Positions 59,442-64,000 of a stretch of DNA of 64,000 bases are shown here, in pieces. Every line of letters starts with the position of its first letter. Positions within the stretch are counted from its first letter, which is position 1. Source of the stretch: CAVVAL01 sp963742725 (GTDB lineage Bacteria; Actinomycetota; Actinomycetes; Mycobacteriales; Cryptosporangiaceae); assembly GCA_963742725.1 (NCBI GenBank), contig CAVUMX010000003.1:1736001-1800000 (forward strand), in the 5' to 3' direction. Under the pieces are notes generated by a model that was not told where the DNA came from, made no database searches, and saw only the letters and a list, made by a program, of their open reading frames with translations. Made by a program: the position numbers and the translations under genes.

Positions 59442-60486
59442 GAACCCCCTCCAAGACTGCTACGAGGTTGTGTTGCAGGCACGGGCCGGAACTGGCGTGC
59501 GCGACCGCCCGGCCCGCCTCGCCGGACCGGATGCGCGCCGCCGCCTCGCCGATCCGGATCAACCCCGTCGCCATCACCGGGTTCGCGCCCAGCGGCCCGC
59601 CCGACGGGTTCACCCGGACGTCCGGACCCAGCCCCAGCGCGTCCGCGAGGATCAGCTCCTCGTGGCTGAAGCAGGCGTGCAGCTCGGCGACGTCGACCGG
59701 GGCGGCGGACACTCCCGCGCGAGCGCCGGCCTGCTCGGTCGACCGGGAACGGGCCAGGTCACGCACGCCCAGGGAGTGCGGTTCGATCCGGTGGTCGATG
59801 CCGGTGATCCACGCCGGACGGTCGCACAGCTCGCGGGCCCTGTCCCCCACGGCCAGCACGATCGCCGCCGCGCCGTCCGTCACGGGTGGACAGTCGGCCG
59901 GGCTCAGCGGCGACACCGGCGCGGGCGGATCGTCCGCGCCGACCGCCACCGCGTACGGGTTCGCCGCCGACGCCCGCCGGCTCCGCGCCACCACGTCGGC
60001 CAGGTCCGTCTCGGTACGGCCCGTCGCCTCCAGGTACGCGCGCGCCTGCAACGCGGCCACGGAGATCGTGTCCGGCCACAGCGGCGCCAGGTAGTACGGG
60101 TCCAGTTGCAGCGTCGCGATCTCCGTGACGTCACCCAGCGAGCTCTTGCCGAACCCGTACACCAGCGCGGTCCCGGGGTCTTCCGGGCCGCCGTGCTGGA
60201 GCCGCACCCACGCCTCGTACAGCGCCCACGCCGCGTCCTGCTCGACGTGGCTCTCCTGGATCGGCGGCCACGCGCCCACGGCGTCCAGCGCCTCGACGAA
60301 CGAGAACGGCGCGCCCGCCAGGTAGTCGCAGCTCCCCGAACACGTGAAGCCGATCTCGTCCCGCCGCAGGCCGGCATCCGCCAGCGCCGCCGTCACCACC
60401 GGGTTCAGCAGCTCCACGATCCCCCGGTCCGTCTCCCCCGCCGCGTACGTCGCCTGGGCGAACCCGACGACGGCGACGGACTTCAC
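59434..60486 (-). CDS. Lipid-transfer-type thiolase (Ltp4-like)
   Basis: 350 residues. KSVAVVGFAQATYAAGETDRG, TCSGSCDYLAGAPFSFVEALDAVG, DLADVVARSRRASAANPYA, VTDGAAAIVLAVGDRA, CFSHEELILADALGLG and NPSGGPLGANPVMATGLIRIGEAA. Paired thiolase of the Ltp3/Ltp4 type. GTG 60486 overlaps the DUF35 stop (GTGA), and its end overlaps the Ltp3-like start; the two thiolases plus two DUF35 genes form one coupled set, as in Ltp-ChsH/DUF35 aldolase complexes. Confidence 0.86.
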   Translation of the reverse strand: MKSVAVVGFAQATYAAGETDRGIVELLNPVVTAALADAGLRRDEIGFTCSGSCDYLAGAPFSFVEALDAVGAWPPIQESHVEQDAAWALYEAWVRLQHGGPEDPGTALVYGFGKSSLGDVTEIATLQLDPYYLAPLWPDTISVAALQARAYLEATGRTETDLADVVARSRRASAANPYAVAVGADDPPAPVSPLSPADCPPVTDGAAAIVLAVGDRARELCDRPAWITGIDHRIEPHSLGVRDLARSRSTEQAGARAGVSAAPVDVAELHACFSHEELILADALGLGPDVRVNPSGGPLGANPVMATGLIRIGEAAARIRSGEAGRAVAHASSGPCLQHNLVAVLEGVHG

Positions 60487-60971
60487 AGGTACGCCCGGTA
60501 GGTGTCGAAGGCCGCGTCCGGTTCGCCGGTCGGCTCGAACCACTTGATGCTCTCCAGCGTCGGACCGCGTTCCGCCGGCTCCACCCACACCGCCCGCACG
60601 CGCATCCCCATCCGCACCTCCCGCGCCGGCACCCCGGCGATCAGCCCGAACAGCGGCGTGTGGGCGCCGTCGATCAGGACCTGCGCGCACACGTACGGCA
60701 GTTCCGGTGCGCGCGGCGAGAACTTGATGTTGACCACGCAGAACGTCGTGACCGTGCCCGTGTGCGGCAGGTCGACCTCCGGCCCGGTCGGCACGGCGTC
60801 GACCGGGCACACGCCGCGCGGTGGCAGGTACACCTGGCCGCACACGTCGCAGCGCCGGCCCGTCAGGCGCCCGTCGGTCAGGCCGCGCAAAAACGACGAG
60901 CGCGTCTCCCCCGCGGCGATCCGATACTCCAGCCGGATCGGCGACGTCAGTCCGGTGACGGGTTCAGTCAT
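60483..60971 (-). CDS. DUF35 zinc-ribbon/OB-fold protein
   Basis: 162 residues. Zinc ribbon GRRCDVCGQVYLPPRGVCPVDA with the first CxxC and a single later Cys, then the OB fold GTVTTFCVVNIKFSPRAPELPYVCAQVLIDG. DUF35 proteins sit on Ltp thiolases and help bind acyl-CoA. Overlaps both neighbours by ATGA/GTGA. Likely partner of the downstream Ltp4-like protein. Confidence 0.87.
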   Translation of the reverse strand: MTEPVTGLTSPIRLEYRIAAGETRSSFLRGLTDGRLTGRRCDVCGQVYLPPRGVCPVDAVPTGPEVDLPHTGTVTTFCVVNIKFSPRAPELPYVCAQVLIDGAHTPLFGLIAGVPAREVRMGMRVRAVWVEPAERGPTLESIKWFEPTGEPDAAFDTYRAYL

Positions 60972-61405
60972 GGAGTGCTCTCAAAATAGGCGACGTCGAG
61001 GACGTGGCCGACGCGCTCGTCGCGCCAGACCGGCCGAACGCGGAGTCCGGTGTGGACCTTCGGGGCGTCCACGACGTGGAGCAATGCCGTGTCGGCGCCG
61101 TCGAGGCGGATGAGCGCCCACGCGAACGGCCGGTCCAGCGGATGCTTCGGGCGGGGCTTGCCGACCCACGCCCACGTGGTGACCGTGCCGATCGGACCGA
61201 CCTCGACGAACTCGTCCAGCACGGCCTCGCCGGTGTCCGGGTCGTACTCGGTCGGCGGCACCAGCACCCGGCCGGACGCCGTCCGCACCCCGAGGAACCG
61301 CCCGTCGCGCAGGCCGGTGAGGTACCGGCCGACGACCGGTCCGAGCGAACGCGTGTACCCGCCGGGGAACTCCAGCACGTGGGTCTCGACCATGCGGTCC
61401 GTCAC
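60968..61405 (-). CDS. DUF35-type OB-fold protein lacking the zinc ribbon
   Basis: 145 residues. GGYTRSLGPVVGRYLTGLRDGRFLGVRTASGRVLVPP lines up with the DUF35 N-terminus, but no Cys is present where the zinc ribbon should be. The OB fold is intact: VEVGPIGTVTTWAWVGKPRPKHPLDRPFAWALIRLDGAD. Likely a degenerate DUF35 subunit forming a heterodimer with the zinc-bearing one downstream. Overlaps the NPD-type gene upstream by 4 nt (ATGA). Confidence 0.84.
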   Translation of the reverse strand: MTDRMVETHVLEFPGGYTRSLGPVVGRYLTGLRDGRFLGVRTASGRVLVPPTEYDPDTGEAVLDEFVEVGPIGTVTTWAWVGKPRPKHPLDRPFAWALIRLDGADTALLHVVDAPKVHTGLRVRPVWRDERVGHVLDVAYFESTP

Positions 61406-62541
61406 CGGTCACCTCCCGTGATCGCGTTGAGCCTGGCCACCGCCGCCAGGTAGTCCTCGACAAGCTCGAAAACCACATCCCGCACCGGACGGACGTCGTT
61501 CATCGCGCCGACGATCTGCCCGACGGGGAGACCGACGAGCGCCGGGTCCTCGGACCGCTGGATCCGCTGGAACGCCTCGGCGGTGAGCATGAACTGGAGC
61601 GGCATCGGCAGCGGTCCGGGCGAGTCCTCGGACTCCCACGCGTCCGTCCAGGCGGTACGCAGCATCCGCGCCGGCTTGCCCGTCATCGAGCGCGACCGGA
61701 CGGTGTCCCGCGACGTGGCGGCCAGCAGCTTCTGCCGCAGCACCGGGGAGCTGTCGGCCTCGGCGACAGTCAGCCACAGGGACCCCGTCCAGATGCCCTC
61801 CGCGCCAAGCGCGAGCGCCGCCGCCATCTGGCGCCCGCGGCCGATACCGCCGGCCGCCAGCACCGGGACCGGCGCCACCGCGTCGACCACCTCGGGGACC
61901 AGCACCATCGTCGCGATCTCGCCGGTGTGGCCGCCGGCCTCGGTGCCCTGCGCCACCACGATGTCGACGCCCACCTCGACCTGCTTGCGGGCGTGCCGGG
62001 CGGTGCTCGCGAGCGCGGCGACCTTGACACCCTTCTCGTGCGCCCGGGCCACGATGTCGGCCGGCGGAGGACCGAGCGCGTTGGCGAGCAGCGCGATCGG
62101 GTGCGCGAGCGCCACCTCGACCTGCGGACGGGCGGTGGCGTCGGTCCAGCCGAGCAGGTGACGGCCGCGCGGCGCGGCACCGTTCAGCGGTAGGACGCCG
62201 AGCCGTTCCAGGGTCTCGTCCACGAACCGGCGGTGCCCGGGCGGGATCATCGCCTCCAGCCGGGCTTCGAGATCGTCGGCATCCCCTCCAGCCACTTGAC
62301 CACCCGCGCCGCCTCCGGCAACCGACGAAGCCGGCATCACGACGTCCACGCCGTACGGTTTCCCGTCGACGTGCGCGTCGATCCAGGCCAGCTCGGTCTC
62401 CAGTTCCTCGGGCGTGAAGTACAGGGCACCGAGGACGCCGAGCCCGCCCGCGCGGCTCACGGCCGCCACCACGTCCCGGCAGTGACTGAACGCGAAAAGG
62501 GGCAGTTCCAGGCCGAACATGTCCGCGACGGATGTCCGCAT
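61402..62541 (-). CDS. Nitronate monooxygenase/NPD-type flavoprotein
   Basis: 379 residues, TIM-barrel FMN enzyme: MFGLELPLFAFSHCRDVVAAVSRAGGLGVLGA, VVAQGTEAGGHTGEIATMVLVPEVVDAV, LAAGGIGRGRQMAAALALGAEGIWTGSLWL. A Gly-rich insertion (VAGGGAGGQVAGGDADD) sits near residue 75. Distinct from IpdC at 15206; probably reduces a different unsaturated CoA ester. First gene of the NPD-DUF35-DUF35-Ltp-Ltp operon; an exact KstR box lies 33 nt upstream. No strong SD; the ATG at 62541 is preferred over one 30 nt upstream. Confidence 0.86.
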   Translation of the reverse strand: MRTSVADMFGLELPLFAFSHCRDVVAAVSRAGGLGVLGALYFTPEELETELAWIDAHVDGKPYGVDVVMPASSVAGGGAGGQVAGGDADDLEARLEAMIPPGHRRFVDETLERLGVLPLNGAAPRGRHLLGWTDATARPQVEVALAHPIALLANALGPPPADIVARAHEKGVKVAALASTARHARKQVEVGVDIVVAQGTEAGGHTGEIATMVLVPEVVDAVAPVPVLAAGGIGRGRQMAAALALGAEGIWTGSLWLTVAEADSSPVLRQKLLAATSRDTVRSRSMTGKPARMLRTAWTDAWESEDSPGPLPMPLQFMLTAEAFQRIQRSEDPALVGLPVGQIVGAMNDVRPVRDVVFELVEDYLAAVARLNAITGGDR

Positions 62542-62573
62542 GGCGGCGAGTCTAAGGAGCCGTGACCCCAAAA

Positions 62574-62587
62574 TGCAACACGTTCTA
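62574..62587. promoter_or_regulatory. KstR-type box upstream of the NPD-Ltp operon
   Basis: TGCAACACGTTCTA is an exact match to TNNAACNNGTTNNA. 33 nt before the NPD-type start, in the divergent region with the cholesterol oxidase gene. Confidence 0.72.
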
Positions 62588-62610
62588 GTTTTCTGTTCGG
62601 CGCGCCGAGT

Positions 62611-62659
62611 TTCGGACTTTTGAGGGTCGGCCGGGGCCGAGAACCCTCAAAAGTCCGAA
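62611..62659. repeat. Family A hairpin, copy 6
   Basis: Perfect 17-bp arms 62611-62627 and 62643-62659 with a 15-nt centre containing a CGGCC/GGCCG inner stem. Lies between divergent operons, so a terminator role does not explain it. Confidence 0.95.
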
Positions 62660-62735
62660 AGTGGGGGGCCGCAGGGCGGGGGGGGAGAACGCGTTCTTGT
62701 TGACAGTCCCGTCACAGAGGGGTGACCCTGACGTA

Positions 62736-62751
62736 ACAAACAAGTGCTTGC
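62736..62751. promoter_or_regulatory. KstR2-type operator (site 14)
   Basis: ACAAACAAGTGCTTGC; embedded AACAAGTGCTTGCT is an exact match to AnCAAGnnCTTGnT. 20 nt before the cholesterol oxidase ATG. Confidence 0.78.
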
Positions 62752-62771
62752 TCGTGAAGGGCGGTGCGCCG

Positions 62772-64000
62772 ATGAAGCCCACCCGGCGGGAATTCCTCCG
62801 GACGACCGCACTCGGCGCTGGCGCCGCCCTCGCCAGCGGGGCCTTCGGCCAACTCGGCGCACTCGCGGCCTACGGCGACGTCCCGGCCCTGGCCGGCAGG
62901 ACGGCCGTCGTGATCGGCAGCGGGTTCGCCGGGGCGGTCGCGGCGCTGCGGCTCGGGCAGGCCGGCGTCCGGACGACCGTCCTCGAACGTGGCCGCCGCT
63001 GGGACGTCGACGCCGCGGGCACCACGTTCTGCACGATCAACAACCCCGACGGCCGCGCCGCCTGGTTCTCCGACCACCCCTACATCGGCGCGAACAAGCA
63101 CGTGACGATCCCCCGGTACGCCGGCCTGATCGACCGGATCCCCGGCGACGGGATCGACGCGATCACCGGGGTCGGCGTCGGCGGCGGGTCGCTGGTGATC
63201 GGCACGTTCATGCCGCAGCCGCGCCGGTCGTCGTTCCAGTCCGTGTTCCCGGCGGGGATCGACTTCGACGAGATGAACCAGGTGTACTGGCCGCGCGCCC
63301 GGCGGGAGCTGGGCGTCTCCACGATCCCGGACGACATCCTCGCCCACCCCCAGTACAAGGGCGCGCGGGCGTGGCTGGACTACGTCCGCGCGTTCGGCAA
63401 GGAAGCGGAGCGGATCCCGTTCCTGGTGGACTGGGACGTCATCCGCGAGGAACTGGCCGGGCGGCGGCCGCCGGGGCATTCGGCCGGCGAGGGCCCGTAC
63501 GGCAGCAACTCGGGGTCCAAGAACAGCGTGGACCGCAACTACCTGCGCCGCGCCGCCGCGACCGGCAACGTCACGATCCTGCCGCTGCACGAGGTGACCG
63601 AGATCCACGAGGTGGCCGGGACGGACGGGTTCGAGCTGCGCGTCCGCGAGATCGACGAGCGCGGCACGGTCCTGGCGACGAAGACCGTCACCTGCGACCT
63701 GCTGTTCATGGCCGCCGGTTCCCTGTTCACCACGTCGCTGCTGGTCACGGCCAAGGCGAAGGGCTGGCTCACCCGCCTGTCCGACCAGGCCGGCAAGGGA
63801 TTCGGCAACAACGGCGACTTCCTGGTGTTCCGGACCAACCTCACCCGCGACGTCGGCAACCGCCAGGGCGGACCGGGCGTCGCCCAGTTCTACGACGACG
63901 GCAACCCGTACGGCGAGACGACCATGGCATGGGAGGCCGCGCCGTGGCCCGACTGGCTGGGCACCACGAACATGGCGCACCTCGTCAAGTCGATCACGCC
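62772..64000 (+). CDS. Cholesterol oxidase-type GMC flavoenzyme, 3' end beyond window
   Basis: At least 409 residues, running off the right edge. Tat signal with RREFLRTTALGAGAALASGAF, then the FAD motif VVIGSGFAGAVAALRLGQAG, VLERGRRWD, GVGVGGGSLVIGTFMPQP (glycine-rich FAD loop), GPYGSNSGSKNSVDRNYL, MAAGSLFTTSLLV, and GKGFGNNGDFLVF. This is the class I (noncovalent FAD) cholesterol oxidase layout: oxidises and isomerises cholesterol to cholest-4-en-3-one, secreted. The C-terminal catalytic His/Asn region is mostly outside the window. GAAGG lies 11 nt before ATG 62772. Site 14 just upstream. Confidence 0.86.
   Translation, partial: MKPTRREFLRTTALGAGAALASGAFGQLGALAAYGDVPALAGRTAVVIGSGFAGAVAALRLGQAGVRTTVLERGRRWDVDAAGTTFCTINNPDGRAAWFSDHPYIGANKHVTIPRYAGLIDRIPGDGIDAITGVGVGGGSLVIGTFMPQPRRSSFQSVFPAGIDFDEMNQVYWPRARRELGVSTIPDDILAHPQYKGARAWLDYVRAFGKEAERIPFLVDWDVIREELAGRRPPGHSAGEGPYGSNSGSKNSVDRNYLRRAAATGNVTILPLHEVTEIHEVAGTDGFELRVREIDERGTVLATKTVTCDLLFMAAGSLFTTSLLVTAKAKGWLTRLSDQAGKGFGNNGDFLVFRTNLTRDVGNRQGGPGVAQFYDDGNPYGETTMAWEAAPWPDWLGTTNMAHLVKSIT

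Noticed and set aside
55642..60501. A 1619-codon open frame on the plus strand
   Set aside because: It is antisense to six well-supported minus-strand genes, has no homology-like motifs and is explained by GC-rich codon usage.

Overview
The window is very GC-rich, tightly packed DNA with many ATGA/GTGA gene overlaps and GTG/TTG starts, typical of an actinomycete. The gene content (a cholesterol-oxidase-type GMC enzyme, a KstR2-type repressor, ipdABC/ipdF/fadE30/fadA6/echA20, several lipid-transfer thiolases, many acyl-CoA enzymes) points to a soil-type actinobacterium that degrades sterols. Genus cannot be fixed from sequence alone.

Layout. 1-3461: a lipid-transfer-type thiolase cut by the left edge faces an operon of flavin reductase, FadE30 and IpdF. 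3442-8057 (minus): urease cluster ureABCFGD without ureE. 8121-10667: a long beta-helix-like membrane protein interrupted by a 15-bp minisatellite. 10849-20028: the core of the pathway for the last two steroid rings, in the same order as Rv3548c-Rv3557c of M. tuberculosis (two SDRs, EchA20, IpdA, IpdB, IpdC, FadA6, KstR2), broken only by two decayed genes at 16263-17898. 20205-33097: a small secreted protein, then divergent operons with an amidohydrolase plus thiolase, an LLM oxidoreductase with an odd AMP-ligase, cyclase and serine hydrolase, an SDR, and a DUF35/VOC/AMP-ligase/ADP-forming-ligase operon. 33167-41609 (minus): a seven-gene operon of a branched-chain-type ABC uptake system (binding protein, a fused LivH-LivM-LivF protein, LivG) with enoyl-CoA hydratase, two acyl-CoA dehydrogenases and a TetR. 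41733-44269: aldehyde and alcohol dehydrogenases. 44259-51931: a TetR/MmpL exporter pair, a LuxR-type ATPase regulator, a secreted intradiol dioxygenase and a seven-repeat propeller protein. 52034-58011 (minus): metallo-hydrolase, LLM enzymes, SDR, alpha/beta hydrolase and a DUF3068 membrane protein. 58284-62541 (minus): a side-chain-type cluster of two thiolase-like proteins, two DUF35 proteins and an NPD-type flavoprotein. 62772-end: a cholesterol-oxidase-type enzyme, cut by the right edge.

What ties the window together is one 16-bp palindrome, consensus CCAAGC-N4-GCTTGG, that contains or nearly contains the published KstR2 box. I find 13 good copies and one weak one, nearly all 14-54 nt upstream of a start codon. 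They cover almost every catabolic operon and the Liv transporter but not urease or the MmpL pair. Two exact matches to the KstR box (TNNAACNNGTTNNA) lie near 58.1 and 62.6 kb. The simplest reading is a KstR2-type regulon much larger than the mycobacterial one, with its own uptake system.

A second theme is small repeats. A 49-bp hairpin (17-bp arms, 15-nt centre) occurs six times, once in frame inside the transporter fusion. Different palindromes lie in frame inside ureF and the 5' end of ipdB. Short tandem duplications sit at several gene junctions. No tRNA, rRNA, CRISPR array or transposase was seen, and no stretch over about 300 bases lacks a gene or gene remnant.
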